From: Formosa agariphila KMM 3901
GTDB taxonomy: Bacteria > Bacteroidota > Bacteroidia > Flavobacteriales > Flavobacteriaceae
Direction: 5' to 3'
DNA length: 64,000 nt
Assembly: GCF_000723205.1 (NCBI RefSeq)
Contig: NZ_HG315671.1
Span: 508,851-572,850, forward strand
In this document: positions 1-10,649 of the stretch, piece by piece
Numbering within the stretch: the stretch's first letter is position 1
Layout of the letters: each line of letters begins with the position of its first letter
The notes under the pieces: generated by a model
The model's input: the letters and a program-made list of their open reading frames with translations, nothing else
The model's database searches: none
Told to the model about the DNA's origin: nothing
Made by a program: the position numbers and the translations under genes

Positions 1-1452
1 ATGTCTTGGTGTAGTAAAATGGGCGTCTATTTCTTGACCTTCTATAGATTTTATAATATGTGGTGTGTAAAAATAACCGCGATTAGCAATAGCAGCAACC
101 ATATTTGCTAACTGTATTGGTGTAGCTTCAATTTCTCCTTGTCCAATGGCGTTAGATAACGTATATGTAGTTCGCCATCTGTTTTTTCCGTACCATTTGT
201 CGTAAAAATCACCACTAGGAATTCGTCCAGGGCTTCCAATTTTAAGGTCGTACCCTAAGTAGTCTCCTAACCCAAAACTAGTCACGTGTTTATTCCAAAC
301 ATTCATGCCTTCGTAAGGCGTGTCGTATTTTTCTATGATTCGTCTATATACGTTTGCAAAGTAGGCATTACAAGATTCAAAAATCCCCATATTCATAGCT
401 AAAGGACTTGGGTGACCGTGGCATCCCATCTTTCTGTTTCCGTAGCTATATCCATGATTACAAGTAAATTTTTCTTCGGTAGTAACTACTTTTTCCTGTA
501 AACCAATTAATGCGTTTAAAACTTTAAATGGAGAACCTGGAGGATATTGTGCGAGTAAGCCTCTATCGTATAAAGGTTTTGCAATAGAATCTCTATAGAG
601 CTTCGTGAAATTTTGAGAACGCTTTCTCCCCACTAAAGAATTGGGGTCGTAAGTAGGTGCTGAAATCATGGTTAGAATCTCTCCTGTGCTAGGTTCTATG
701 GCAATAATTCCACCGTGTTTATGTTTCATTAATTGCTCGCCATACGCTTGTAAAGTGGCGTCAATTGTTATTTTGATATCTTTTCCGGGGTCAGGAAGTG
801 TATCAAATTTACCATCTTTATACGGCCCAATATTTTTATTGAATCTGTTTTTCTGAATAAATTTAATTCCCTTTTTTCCTCTTAGTTCATCTTCATAAGA
901 CAATTCAATACCTTGTTTTCCTATTAAATCTCCCATTTTGTAGTAAGGATATTTATTAATTATGGCATTGTTTACTTCTCCAATATCACCTAAAACATTA
1001 GCACCAATTGATGCTTCGTAATGACGAAGTGAACGTTTTTGAATGTAGAAGCCTTCAAACTTTCTCATTTTTTCTTGAAGAACAGCATAGTCTTCTTTAG
1101 ATAAATGCGATACAAAAACAGAAGGTAATCGTGGCGAATAATGGTAAGCTTTTTTATACGTTTTTATGAATTTTTCTTTATCGATTTTCAATAAATTACA
1201 AAATTCTATGGTGTCTAATTCTTTAACTTCTCGTGGTATAACCATAACATCGTAAGACGATTGGTTAGACACTAAAAGCGTACCATTTCTGTCGTAAACA
1301 AAGCCTCGTTTTGGGTAATCGTATACCTTACGAATGGCGTTGTCATCGTATAAGTTATTCGCAGGAGAGCTATAAATTTGAAGATAAAATAGTCTAGAAA
1401 TAAATATAAGCCCGACTGTAATTATGGTAAAAAATAATAAAAATTGCCTCAT
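1..1452 (-). CDS. mrdA: Penicillin-binding protein 2 (peptidoglycan transpeptidase), 3' end outside window
   Basis: Transpeptidase that cross-links peptidoglycan during cell elongation, working with the MreBCD/RodA complex in the inner membrane. My reading of the minus strand gives 484 codons open to the window edge, starting with an N-terminal membrane anchor (MRQFLLFFTIITVGLIFISR). The catalytic SxxK motif reads S307-P-F-K310 and the second motif S-C-N starts at S360. The KTG motif must lie beyond the edge. The start ATG overlaps the mreD stop as ATGA (1449-1452), which fixes the start and indicates translational coupling. The gene order mreB-mreC-mreD-PBP2 is the standard elongation operon. 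The product is truncated only by the window, with no internal stop seen. Confidence 0.93.
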   Translation of the reverse strand, partial: MRQFLLFFTIITVGLIFISRLFYLQIYSSPANNLYDDNAIRKVYDYPKRGFVYDRNGTLLVSNQSSYDVMVIPREVKELDTIEFCNLLKIDKEKFIKTYKKAYHYSPRLPSVFVSHLSKEDYAVLQEKMRKFEGFYIQKRSLRHYEASIGANVLGDIGEVNNAIINKYPYYKMGDLIGKQGIELSYEDELRGKKGIKFIQKNRFNKNIGPYKDGKFDTLPDPGKDIKITIDATLQAYGEQLMKHKHGGIIAIEPSTGEILTMISAPTYDPNSLVGRKRSQNFTKLYRDSIAKPLYDRGLLAQYPPGSPFKVLNALIGLQEKVVTTEEKFTCNHGYSYGNRKMGCHGHPSPLAMNMGIFESCNAYFANVYRRIIEKYDTPYEGMNVWNKHVTSFGLGDYLGYDLKIGSPGRIPSGDFYDKWYGKNRWRTTYTLSNAIGQGEIEATPIQLANMVAAIANRGYFYTPHIIKSIEGQEIDAHFTTPRH

Positions 1453-1955
1453 TTAGTACGTTTGCTGAAAATAATAGTAACTATAATACACAGAAGAATG
1501 GTAAAGATACTAGAAAATAACGTCTTTTGAAGCGTTAAAAGTATTTCAGAAAAGTTAAAAACTTCTAAAAGAAAAAGGATTAAATGATGAATTACCGTTA
1601 GGATACTTATATACATGAGTTTAGAGCCAAACTCTACATTATTAAATTTTATGGTCTGGTGTTCGTAAACCGTTCCAAAGGACCATTTTAAAGCTAATGG
1701 TCTTAAGTAGGCAATGGTAACGCATGCAGCGGCATGAATTCCTCCTGAATCTGAAAAGATATCTACGCTAATACCAAGCAAAAAACTTAGTAATAAAAAA
1801 ACAATACGGTCATTCTTTATAGGATACAGAACAATAAAAATTATATAGATATACGGATTAATGAATCCTAAAAAATTAATATGATTTAGAATAATAACTT
1901 GTAGTAAAACAAGTGTTATAAATTTGAATATTTGAGAGATAACGTTACTGTTCAT
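1449..1955 (-). CDS. mreD: Rod shape-determining protein MreD
   Basis: Small polytopic inner-membrane protein (168 residues) of the elongasome. It bridges MreC and the cytoskeletal MreB to peptidoglycan synthesis. The sequence is almost entirely hydrophobic with about five membrane segments, and the FINPYIYIIFIVLYPI and LLGISVDIFSDSGGIHAAA stretches fit MreD. It overlaps mreC by 11 bases upstream and PBP2 by 4 bases downstream, so all are translated from one message. Primary-sequence conservation in this family is weak, so the call rests mainly on size, topology and position. Confidence 0.9.
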   Translation of the reverse strand: MNSNVISQIFKFITLVLLQVIILNHINFLGFINPYIYIIFIVLYPIKNDRIVFLLLSFLLGISVDIFSDSGGIHAAACVTIAYLRPLALKWSFGTVYEHQTIKFNNVEFGSKLMYISILTVIHHLILFLLEVFNFSEILLTLQKTLFSSIFTILLCIIVTIIFSKRTK

Positions 1956-2769
1956 TAGATAGATTTAGTAAGTTATTAATCTCTGGAGCATCTATATGTT
2001 CAATAATATAGGCGTGTTCAATATTTGTCATATCGTTAAACAGACTCACATTAATTTCGAAATTGTTTTCGGCAGCATCTAGTTTAAAACTTTCAATAGT
2101 TCCTATTAAAATTCCTTTAGGGAAAATTACAGAACGTCCAGATGTTACTATAGTATCACCAACTTTAATAGGTGCAATTTTTGGAATATCTATAAGTTGA
2201 ACTGTACTAGGAGAATGCCCATCCCAACTTAAAGTTCCAAAATGATTGGTTTTTTTTAGCTGTGCACTAATTCTACTTTTTGTATTTAAAATAGAAATTA
2301 CAGTGGCATAATTGTTACTTGTTTGATCGACAATACCAAGGATTCCTTTTGGTGTTATTAACCCGAAATCTTGCTGAATACTATCCTTACTTCCTTTGTC
2401 TATAGCTAAAATGTTAGTGGTAGCTGAATAACTGTTTTTAATAACGCGAACAGGTCTAAATAAATACGAGCCATTAAAAGTTGTAGAGTCTATATAATTT
2501 TGCTCTAGAGACAATTGATAGTTTTCTAGTTTGTTTCTCAGTCTTGCATTTTCTTCAGATAAATTTTCATTTTGCGTTTTTAAATCAAAGTACTGATTTA
2601 TATTATTTATACGGGTGTAAATACCACCACTTAAAAAATTAGCAGAATGAATAAATTTACTTTTATGATAAGAATGTGTCTGAATCGTGAAAAAAACTGA
2701 CAATGAAAACAGCAGCAAATACAACAAAAAGTTTTTGTTGCGAATAATAAAATTTAATATTTGCTGCAT
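1945..2769 (-). CDS. mreC: Rod shape-determining protein MreC
   Basis: Periplasmic scaffold of the elongation complex (274 residues), known to contact PBP2 and MreD. One N-terminal membrane helix (about residues 12-30) is followed by a coiled-coil stretch rich in E, N and L (about 60-95) and then the beta-rich MreC core, with the typical GPKGILGIVD-like and VVTSGRSVIFPKGILIGTI segments. It begins 10 bases after mreB and overlaps mreD. Length is normal for the family. The C-terminal extension is short. Confidence 0.93.
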   Translation of the reverse strand: MQQILNFIIRNKNFLLYLLLFSLSVFFTIQTHSYHKSKFIHSANFLSGGIYTRINNINQYFDLKTQNENLSEENARLRNKLENYQLSLEQNYIDSTTFNGSYLFRPVRVIKNSYSATTNILAIDKGSKDSIQQDFGLITPKGILGIVDQTSNNYATVISILNTKSRISAQLKKTNHFGTLSWDGHSPSTVQLIDIPKIAPIKVGDTIVTSGRSVIFPKGILIGTIESFKLDAAENNFEINVSLFNDMTNIEHAYIIEHIDAPEINNLLNLSNEQ

Positions 2770-2779
2770 GTTTTTAAGT

Positions 2780-3808
2780 CTATTTTATCAAGACACTCTT
2801 AAACTTTGGTAAGTTTTTAAGGGTAATTCCTGTACCGCGTACAACCGCACGTAATGGATCTTCTGCAATGTAAACAGGTAAATCTGTTTTCTGAGAAAGA
2901 CGTTTGTCTAAACCACGTAGCATAGAACCACCACCTGCTAAATAGATACCTGTATTATAAATATCGGCAGCTAATTCTGGAGGTGTTTGCGATAAGGTTT
3001 CCATTACAGCATCTTCAATTCTTAGAATAGATTTGTCTAATGCTTTTGCAATTTCACGATAAGAAATTTGTACTTGTTTTGGTTTACCGGTAAGCAAGTC
3101 ACGTCCTTGAACACTCATGTCGTCTGGAGGCGTTTCTAAATCTTCGGTAGCAGCACCAATCTGAATTTTAATTTTTTCTGCAGTACGTTCTCCAACATAT
3201 AAATTGTGTTGTGTACGCATGTAGTATATAATATCGTTTGTAAAAACATCACCAGCAATTTTAACCGATTTGTCGCAAACAATACCTCCTAAAGCAATTA
3301 CTGCAATTTCGGTAGTACCACCACCTATATCTACAATCATGTTCCCTTTAGGCTGCATAATATCTACACCAATACCTATGGCCGCAGCCATAGGTTCGTG
3401 TATTAAATAAACTTCTTTACCATTAACACGCTCGCACGATTCTTTTACTGCTCGCATTTCTACTTCTGTAATACCAGAAGGAATACAAACAACCATACGA
3501 AGTGCAGGTGTAAACATTTTTTTCTTTAAAGCAGGAATGTTTTTAATAAACAAACTTATCATTTGTTCAGACGCATCGAAATCTGCAATTACACCGTCTT
3601 TAAGGGGGCGAATTGTTTTTATGTTTTCGTGTGTCTTTCCTTGCATCATGCTCGCTTCTTTACCAACGGCTATAATTTTACCGCTAACACGATCACGAGC
3701 AACTATTGAAGGGCTATCCACCACAACTTTATCATTATGGATAATAAGTGTATTGGCTGTTCCTAAGTCAATAGCTATTTCTTCTGTAAGGAAGTCAAAA
3801 AATCCCAT
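2780..3808 (-). CDS. mreB: Actin-like cell-shape protein MreB
   Basis: Bacterial actin that polymerises under the inner membrane and directs lateral wall growth. The 342 residues carry the hallmark nucleotide-binding loops: phosphate-1 IAIDLGTANTLI (about 12-23), phosphate-2 VDIGGGTTEIAV (about 159-170) and the adenosine motif LAGGGSMLRG near the C-terminus. The membrane-inserting N-terminal MGFFDF fits MreB. It follows purH by 58 bases on the same strand without a clear terminator or strong promoter in the gap, so it may be read with purH, although a weak TACTTTTA element occurs there. Confidence 0.98.
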   Translation of the reverse strand: MGFFDFLTEEIAIDLGTANTLIIHNDKVVVDSPSIVARDRVSGKIIAVGKEASMMQGKTHENIKTIRPLKDGVIADFDASEQMISLFIKNIPALKKKMFTPALRMVVCIPSGITEVEMRAVKESCERVNGKEVYLIHEPMAAAIGIGVDIMQPKGNMIVDIGGGTTEIAVIALGGIVCDKSVKIAGDVFTNDIIYYMRTQHNLYVGERTAEKIKIQIGAATEDLETPPDDMSVQGRDLLTGKPKQVQISYREIAKALDKSILRIEDAVMETLSQTPPELAADIYNTGIYLAGGGSMLRGLDKRLSQKTDLPVYIAEDPLRAVVRGTGITLKNLPKFKSVLIK

Positions 3809-3866
3809 GCGTTATATGTCTTTTTTTGCTTTAATTAAAAAATTGAGTGTCGTAAAAGTAATGAAA

Positions 3867-5399
3867 TTAATGCTTGAAATGACGTGTACCTGTAAATACC
3901 ATAGCAACATCATTATCATTACAATAATCGATACTTAATTGATCTTTTATAGATCCACCTGGTTGAATAACAGCAGTAATTCCTGCATTTTTTGCAATCT
4001 CTACACAATCAGGGAAAGGGAAAAATGCATCACTCGCCATAACAGCTCCTTTTAAGTCGAAGTTAAAAGACTGTGCTTTGTGTATCGCTTGATTAAGAGC
4101 GTCTACACGGCTTGTTTGTCCTGTTCCACTAGCACATAATTGACCGTCTTTTGCTAAAACGATAGTGTTAGATTTTGTATGCTTACAGATTTTAGAAGCA
4201 AAGATTAAATCATTTAACTCGCTATCTGTAGGATTATTGTTTGTCGCTTTAGATAAATCTTCTAAACGGTCTGTAACTCTATTAGAATCTTGAACTAAAA
4301 CACCGTTTAAACAAGATCTTACATTTGTTTTAGGCATTTCAATATCATGAAGTACTAAAAGAATTCTGTTTTTCTTTCCTTTTAAAAGGGCTACAGCATC
4401 TTCACTAAAAGATGGTGCGATTACAACCTCACAAAATAAAGAATGAATATCCTCTGCAGTAGCTAAATCTATTTCGGTGTTAGAAATTAATACACCACCA
4501 AATGCAGAAACAGGGTCTCCAGCAAGTGCGTCTGTATAAGCTTGTTTTAAAGTATCGCGTTGTGCAACACCACAAGCATTGTTATGTTTTAGAATGGCAA
4601 ACGTAGGTTTGTCTCCTTTAAATTCATTTATTAAATTCACAGCAGCATCAACATCTAAAAGGTTGTTGTAGCTTAATTCTTTACCGTGAAGTTTTGTAAA
4701 AATGTCATCGAAATTCCCGAAGAAAAATCCTTTTTGGTGAGGGTTTTCTCCATAACGTAACACTTGTCCGTTTTGTTCGCTAATTTTTAAAACAGTGTCT
4801 TCGTTGTTTTGGTTGAAGTAATTAAAAATAGCAGAATCGTAATGAGACGATACGTTGAACGATTTTCTAGCGAAATCTTTTCTTTGCTCTAAAGTAAGTG
4901 TTCCATTTTGTTCAGAAATAAGTTCTAAAAATGAAGCATATTCATTTACTGAAGATACACAAACTACATCTTTGTAGTTTTTAGCAGCAGCACGAATTAA
5001 CGAAATACCACCGATATCAATTTTTTCAATTATATCTTGTTCACTAGCACCAGAGGCAACTGTATCTTCAAAAGGATACAAATCAACAATCACTAAATCT
5101 ATTTGAGGAATATCAAATTCAGCTAATTCAGCATTATCTTGCTCATTATCTTGACGATTTAAAATTCCACCAAAAACTTTAGGATGTAAAGTTTTAACAC
5201 GTCCACCCAAAATTGAAGGGTAAGATGTTACGTCTTCTACAGGTACAACGTCTATTCCTAAGTCGTTGATGAAAGCTTGTGTTCCTCCAGTAGAATACAT
5301 GGTTACACCTAAGTCGTTTAACTTTTTAATGATAGGTTCTAAACCATCTTTGCTGAATACAGAGATTAGTGCAGATTTGATTGTTTTTTCGTTGCTCAT
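3867..5399 (-). CDS. purH: Bifunctional IMP cyclohydrolase / AICAR formyltransferase
   Basis: Catalyses the last two steps of purine synthesis: formyl transfer from 10-formyl-tetrahydrofolate to AICAR, then ring closure to IMP. The 510 residues show the N-terminal MGS-type cyclohydrolase domain (STGGT at about 36-40, GGRVKTLHPK about 65-74) and the C-terminal transformylase with the catalytic LKHNNACG Lys-His pair. The C-terminus ends with the family sequence VMVFTGTRHFKH-like (here VAMVFTGTRHFKH). Length is typical. It lies upstream of mreB on the same strand. A TACTTTTG -7 element precedes it. Confidence 0.98.
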   Translation of the reverse strand: MSNEKTIKSALISVFSKDGLEPIIKKLNDLGVTMYSTGGTQAFINDLGIDVVPVEDVTSYPSILGGRVKTLHPKVFGGILNRQDNEQDNAELAEFDIPQIDLVIVDLYPFEDTVASGASEQDIIEKIDIGGISLIRAAAKNYKDVVCVSSVNEYASFLELISEQNGTLTLEQRKDFARKSFNVSSHYDSAIFNYFNQNNEDTVLKISEQNGQVLRYGENPHQKGFFFGNFDDIFTKLHGKELSYNNLLDVDAAVNLINEFKGDKPTFAILKHNNACGVAQRDTLKQAYTDALAGDPVSAFGGVLISNTEIDLATAEDIHSLFCEVVIAPSFSEDAVALLKGKKNRILLVLHDIEMPKTNVRSCLNGVLVQDSNRVTDRLEDLSKATNNNPTDSELNDLIFASKICKHTKSNTIVLAKDGQLCASGTGQTSRVDALNQAIHKAQSFNFDLKGAVMASDAFFPFPDCVEIAKNAGITAVIQPGGSIKDQLSIDYCNDNDVAMVFTGTRHFKH

Positions 5400-5422
5400 T
5401 ACTGTTGTGTTATATTAATGCG

Positions 5423-5430
5423 CAAAAGTA
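5423..5430 (-). promoter_or_regulatory. Candidate -7 element for purH
   Basis: Minus-strand TACTTTTG matches the Bacteroidota TAnnTTTG -7 consensus and lies 24 bases before the purH ATG. No good TTG -33 element is seen at the expected distance, so confidence is limited. Confidence 0.4.
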
Positions 5431-5551
5431 AGGATTTACATTAAAAAATTTATAGTTTGTTTGCTGTTTTGTTTTTATTTTTTTTGTAACAAAATTATAA
5501 TTAAAACGTCCTATCTTTAAATTCTCATATATTTAATAAAAGCACTTCTTA

Positions 5552-6802
5552 ATGATCTTATATTTAAGACTTTTTAAAGAAAGTTTTGCATTTGCCTTAA
5601 ATGCTTTACGAAACAATAGGTTAAGAACATTCTTATCCTTGTTGGGCGTAACTATTGGTATTTTCTCGATTATAGCGGTTTTAGCTGCGGTCGATTCTTT
5701 AGATCAAAGTATCAAGAGTCAGTTATCGGGTTTAGATAAAAATACCATTTACCTAACAAAATATTCTTTCGGACCAACAGAAGTACCAAGATGGCAACGC
5801 GATAATTACCCGCAGACCGAAAATGACGATTACGAATTTGTGAAGCGAAATATTCCAGATATAAAATCGAGTGCTTATATTATTTTTGGAAATTCTGAAA
5901 CCATAAAATACCAAAATAACTCAATTAGTAATGTAGATGTAACGCCGGCATCTTATGGAATTTATGAGATTGAAGATTTAAAAATAGGCGAGGGGCGGTT
6001 TTATACCGAATCTGAATCGTCTACAGGTGCTCCAGTAATTGTAATTGGTTCCGAATTGGCAAAAAATTTATTCGAGAATGAACAGCCAATTGGTAAACAA
6101 GTCCGTATTTATGGTAGAAAAGTAACCGTAATTGGAGTGCTTAAAAAAGTGGGGTCGTCCTTTTTCGATTCTCCAGATGAAAAAGCCTATTTGCCTTCAA
6201 ACTTTGTAAGACAATTCACTAATGGTGGTTCAGACGGTATTCCTGGCGCGATAACTATTAAGCCTGAAGCAGGAGTAGATATCGATGCTTTTGAACAAGT
6301 TTTAAAACAGAAATTTAGAGTGTATAGAGGTTTAAAAGCCGACGAACCAGATAATTTTTTCGTCAATAAATTGTCGGGAATGACAGATGCAATTGATAAT
6401 ATTATTGGAGTAATGAATTTAGTTGGTTGGGTAATAAGCGGATTCTCTCTATTGGTTGGTGGGTTTGGTATTGCTAATATTATGTTTGTAAGTGTAAAAG
6501 AACGAACTAACCTTATTGGAATTCAGAAGTCTTTAGGTGCTAAAAACCGATTTATATTATTTCAGTTTTTATTCGAAGCAATTATTTTGGCGGTTATTGG
6601 AGGATTAATCGGACTTGCTTTTGTCTGGCTTGTGTCGCTAATAGCATCTCAATTTGTAGATGATTTTGAGTTTATATTATCATTCAAAAATATGTTTCTC
6701 GGATTTTCTTTATCTACATTAATCGGATTAATTTCAGGAGTTTTACCTGCAATTTCTGCATCTAAATTAGACCCTGTAGAAGCGATACGAACTGGAATGT
6801 AA
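5552..6802 (+). CDS. MacB/FtsX-type ABC transporter permease
   Basis: Inner-membrane permease of the MacB family (416 residues). One N-terminal membrane helix (about 18-45, ending in the LRTFLSLLGVTIGIFSIIAV segment), a large periplasmic MacB_PCD domain (about 50-270), then three membrane helices, ending in the family signature GVLPAISASKLDPVEAIR. MacB-like permeases act in mechanotransmission, lipoprotein or antibiotic efflux, but need an ATPase partner, and none is adjacent. The gene stands alone between purH (divergent) and a convergent GAF gene, followed by a strong bidirectional terminator. Substrate cannot be assigned. Confidence 0.9.
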   Translation: MILYLRLFKESFAFALNALRNNRLRTFLSLLGVTIGIFSIIAVLAAVDSLDQSIKSQLSGLDKNTIYLTKYSFGPTEVPRWQRDNYPQTENDDYEFVKRNIPDIKSSAYIIFGNSETIKYQNNSISNVDVTPASYGIYEIEDLKIGEGRFYTESESSTGAPVIVIGSELAKNLFENEQPIGKQVRIYGRKVTVIGVLKKVGSSFFDSPDEKAYLPSNFVRQFTNGGSDGIPGAITIKPEAGVDIDAFEQVLKQKFRVYRGLKADEPDNFFVNKLSGMTDAIDNIIGVMNLVGWVISGFSLLVGGFGIANIMFVSVKERTNLIGIQKSLGAKNRFILFQFLFEAIILAVIGGLIGLAFVWLVSLIASQFVDDFEFILSFKNMFLGFSLSTLIGLISGVLPAISASKLDPVEAIRTGM

Positions 6803-6860
6803 GTTCTTAATTTATTAGATTAAAAAAAGCTTAGTGCATATTAAGCAAAACTATAATACA

Positions 6861-6908
6861 AAAAAAGTCTCGACTTCTTTCTTTAGCGAATGAAGTCGAG
6901 ACTTTTTT
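6861..6908. terminator. Bidirectional terminator between the permease and GAF genes
   Basis: Perfect 17-bp inverted repeat (6861-6877 with 6892-6908) flanked by A6 and T6 runs, between two convergent genes. It should stop transcription from both sides. Confidence 0.9.
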
Positions 6909-6925
6909 ATAATGTATGTTTAAGT

Positions 6926-7384
6926 TTATTCGAGTTGTTTAGCGACTTCTGCACAAACAAATTCTAAGAACCGCTCGTCTTCTGCAGTAAAGGGGTCTGG
7001 TGTATTCGAGTCGATATCTATCTGACCTACATTTTCGCCATTAACAAAAAGAGGCACAACAATTTCTGCTTTAACAGTAATACTGCAAGCAATATAGTTA
7101 TCTTGTGCAGCAACATCTGGAACTACAAAATTTTCATTACTAACAGCCACTTGTCCGCAAATTCCTTTTCCGAAAGGAATAATAGTATGATCTGTAGGTG
7201 CGCCTACATAAGGACCAAGTTTTAGTTCGTTTTTATCACCATTTTTAAAGTAGAATCCAACCCAATTGTAATACGATACGTTTTGGTCTAGTAATTCACA
7301 AACAGCAAATAAACGTTCGTCTAGAGTTTTTTCTGTTTGAGTTAAAATAGTTTCCACTTGAGGTTTTAGAGAGGCTAAAGACAT
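6926..7384 (-). CDS. GAF-domain free methionine-(R)-sulfoxide reductase
   Basis: Likely reduces free methionine-R-sulfoxide using thioredoxin, a cytosolic oxidative-damage repair reaction (fRMsr, MsrC/YebR type). The 152 residues are one GAF domain. The sequence GKGICG places C76 and NYIACS places C100, the two cysteines that are conserved as the redox pair in this family, together with the downstream E107 and the DID pair (123-125) near the substrate pocket. Length matches single-domain fRMsr proteins. It is divergent from xrtF, 84 bases apart. A purely sensory GAF role is the alternative, but the cysteine pair argues against it. Confidence 0.85.
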   Translation of the reverse strand: MSLASLKPQVETILTQTEKTLDERLFAVCELLDQNVSYYNWVGFYFKNGDKNELKLGPYVGAPTDHTIIPFGKGICGQVAVSNENFVVPDVAAQDNYIACSITVKAEIVVPLFVNGENVGQIDIDSNTPDPFTAEDERFLEFVCAEVAKQLE

Positions 7385-7468
7385 AGTTGTATTTTTTTGT
7401 AAAAGTATTTAAATTACTACGATTATAGAACTTCATTTTTATAATTTTAACACCTTATAGAAACACCC

Positions 7469-8041
7469 TTGTATTTGAAAACTTTATTTAAAACATATAA
7501 ACCTGTAATTCGCTTTATAGTCACGTTTTTAGCGGTGTATTTTATAATGTCTTTAGGTTATAAATGGTATTTAGATGTGTCGAAAACTACACACTATCAG
7601 CCTGATTATATTACGTACCAAGTTGCCGAACAAACACAGGTGTTATTAAATGTGTTGGGATTTAAGTCTAGCATTGCCTTGCAAGAAGGTGAGCAATGGG
7701 TAAGATTGTATTTAAACGATATTTATATTGTTCGTGTTATTGAAGGGTGTAATGCAATAAGTGTTATCATCCTTTTTATAGCGTTTATTGTTGCATTTGC
7801 TTCTACGATTAAAAAAACGGTAATGTATATTTTAGCAGGAACAGTTTTAATATACCTTGTAAATGTATTGCGTATTGCCATAATTTCTATCGGACTCTAT
7901 TATTATCCGGAGTCGGAACACTTAATACACGGCGTTGTATTTCCTTTAATTATTTACGGTATGGTGTTTTTATTATGGGTGTACTGGGTGAATAATTTTG
8001 TAAAACTTAAAAAGAAAAATGCAGAACATTCAGCGGTATAG
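7469..8041 (+). CDS. xrtF: Exosortase family protein XrtF
   Basis: Membrane transpeptidase of the exosortase/archaeosortase superfamily, expected to recognise and cut C-terminal sorting signals of exported proteins. The 190 residues contain several membrane helices and the exosortase catalytic triad in order: C94 in EGCNAIS, R135 in NVLRIAII, H154 in LIHGVVFP. It is compact compared with exosortases A or B, as known for XrtF of Flavobacteria. No ATG lies near. The start is TTG at 7469, and the next ATG (residue 27) would cut the first helix. The stop overlaps the next gene by 23 bases. No substrate with an obvious sorting tail is seen in the window. Confidence 0.9.
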   Translation: MYLKTLFKTYKPVIRFIVTFLAVYFIMSLGYKWYLDVSKTTHYQPDYITYQVAEQTQVLLNVLGFKSSIALQEGEQWVRLYLNDIYIVRVIEGCNAISVIILFIAFIVAFASTIKKTVMYILAGTVLIYLVNVLRIAIISIGLYYYPESEHLIHGVVFPLIIYGMVFLLWVYWVNNFVKLKKKNAEHSAV

Positions 8042-8450
8042 TCTAATAGGTTTATTATTTATCGGGCTAGTTTTAATAAGAGCTTTTGAAGCTGATTTGT
8101 TTTACGATCCCTTTCTAGAATTCTTTAAGAATGATTATTTGTTTCTAGACGCGCCTATTTTTAATATATGTAAACTCATTGCTTTTACAAGCTTACGTTA
8201 TTTTTTAAATACAGTATTGTCGTTAGGTATTATTTACTTTGCGTTTAAGAATACAGACGTATTAAAGTTTTCGGCAATATTCTATGGGATAGCTTACGTT
8301 ATTCTAATTCTGGTATTTTTGGTTCTAGTGTTAGATGCAAAACAAGACAATTACTTCATTTTATTTAATATTCGCAGATTTTTAATTCAACCCCTGTTAT
8401 TGTTATTGCTCTTGCCTGCATTTTATTATCAGAAACAAATTAAAAATTAA
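8019..8450 (+). CDS. Exosortase F system-associated membrane protein
   Basis: Small integral membrane protein (143 residues, about four hydrophobic helices) whose start lies inside the 3' end of xrtF (overlap 8019-8041). In Flavobacteria XrtF is regularly followed by a partner of this size and topology, and segments such as FYDPFLEFFKNDY and RRFLIQPLLLLLLLPAFYY fit that family as I remember it. Its role is unknown. The coupling suggests a subunit or substrate-handling factor for XrtF. A strong terminator follows. Confidence 0.8.
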   Translation: MQNIQRYSLIGLLFIGLVLIRAFEADLFYDPFLEFFKNDYLFLDAPIFNICKLIAFTSLRYFLNTVLSLGIIYFAFKNTDVLKFSAIFYGIAYVILILVFLVLVLDAKQDNYFILFNIRRFLIQPLLLLLLLPAFYYQKQIKN

Positions 8451-8476
8451 AATATTATTAGTTTATAGGTATAAAA

Positions 8477-8507
8477 AAAACCGAAGCTTTTTAAGGCTTC
8501 GGTTTTT
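8477..8507. terminator. Bidirectional terminator between xrtF operon and groEL
   Basis: Stem CCGAAGC/GCTTCGG (8481-8487 with 8496-8502) extended by flanking A and T runs, in the convergent gap after the exosortase pair and groEL. Confidence 0.88.
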
Positions 8508-8527
8508 AGTTTTATAAGATGTTAAGA

Positions 8528-10171
<1,644 letters not shown>

Positions 10172-10182
10172 CTATAAACATT

Positions 10183-10208
10183 AGTCTTTAAGCTATAGGC
10201 TTTAGACT
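10183..10208. other. Imperfect hairpin between groES and groEL
   Basis: AGTCT (10183-10187) pairs with AGACT (10204-10208), and AAGC (10190-10193) with GCTT (10199-10202), separated by a small internal loop. There is no T-run, so it is not a standard terminator. It could be an mRNA processing or stability element. Weak support. Confidence 0.3.
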
Positions 10209-10277
10209 GCTGTGTTTACTATTGATTTTTGTTATAAATTATTTTTTTTTGGATTTCCGTAATTCGGAAAAGTAAAA

Positions 10278-10556
10278 TTAGATAATTGCCATGATGTCTT
10301 CTTCACGCATCATTAAGTAATCTGTTCCTTCTAATTTCAATTCTGAACCAGAGTACTTTCCGTAAAGTACAGTGTCTCCAATTTTTACAGTAAGTGGTTC
10401 ATCTTTTTTACCTGTGCCTATAGCAACAACGGTACCTTTGTGTTGTTTCTCTTGAGCTGAATCTGGAATAAATAATCCTGATGCTGTTTGAGTTTCTGCA
10501 GGAAGTGGTTCTACTAAAACGCGGTCTGCAAGTGGTCTGATGTTTACTTTACTCAT
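10278..10556 (-). CDS. groES: Co-chaperonin GroES
   Basis: Seven-fold lid of the GroEL chamber. 92 residues, with the family start IRPLADRVLVEP, the mobile loop around residues 17-32 (ETQTASGLFIPDSAQEK) and the conserved IGDTVLYGKYSGSELK and YLMMREEDIMAII segments. First gene of the groES-groEL operon. A strong terminator at 10650-10678 separates it from secG, so its promoter must lie in 10557-10649. I found neither a clear TAnnTTTG nor a CIRCE element there. Confidence 0.98.
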   Translation of the reverse strand: MSKVNIRPLADRVLVEPLPAETQTASGLFIPDSAQEKQHKGTVVAIGTGKKDEPLTVKIGDTVLYGKYSGSELKLEGTDYLMMREEDIMAII

Positions 10557-10649
10557 TTTATTATATGATTTTAATTAGTTTATATTTATGTGTAAACAAC
10601 ATTCGAAAATTGTGCCAATTCGCAGGGTATGACAAACTTTCAGTAACAA

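Noticed and set aside
3537-3938. 133-codon plus-strand reading over mreB and purH ends
   Set aside because: Shadow of the two conserved minus-strand genes.
10590-10620. TGGCAC on the minus strand upstream of groES, as a sigma-54 -24 element
   Set aside because: The -12 part reads TCGA at the needed spacing instead of TTGC, so the match is incomplete.
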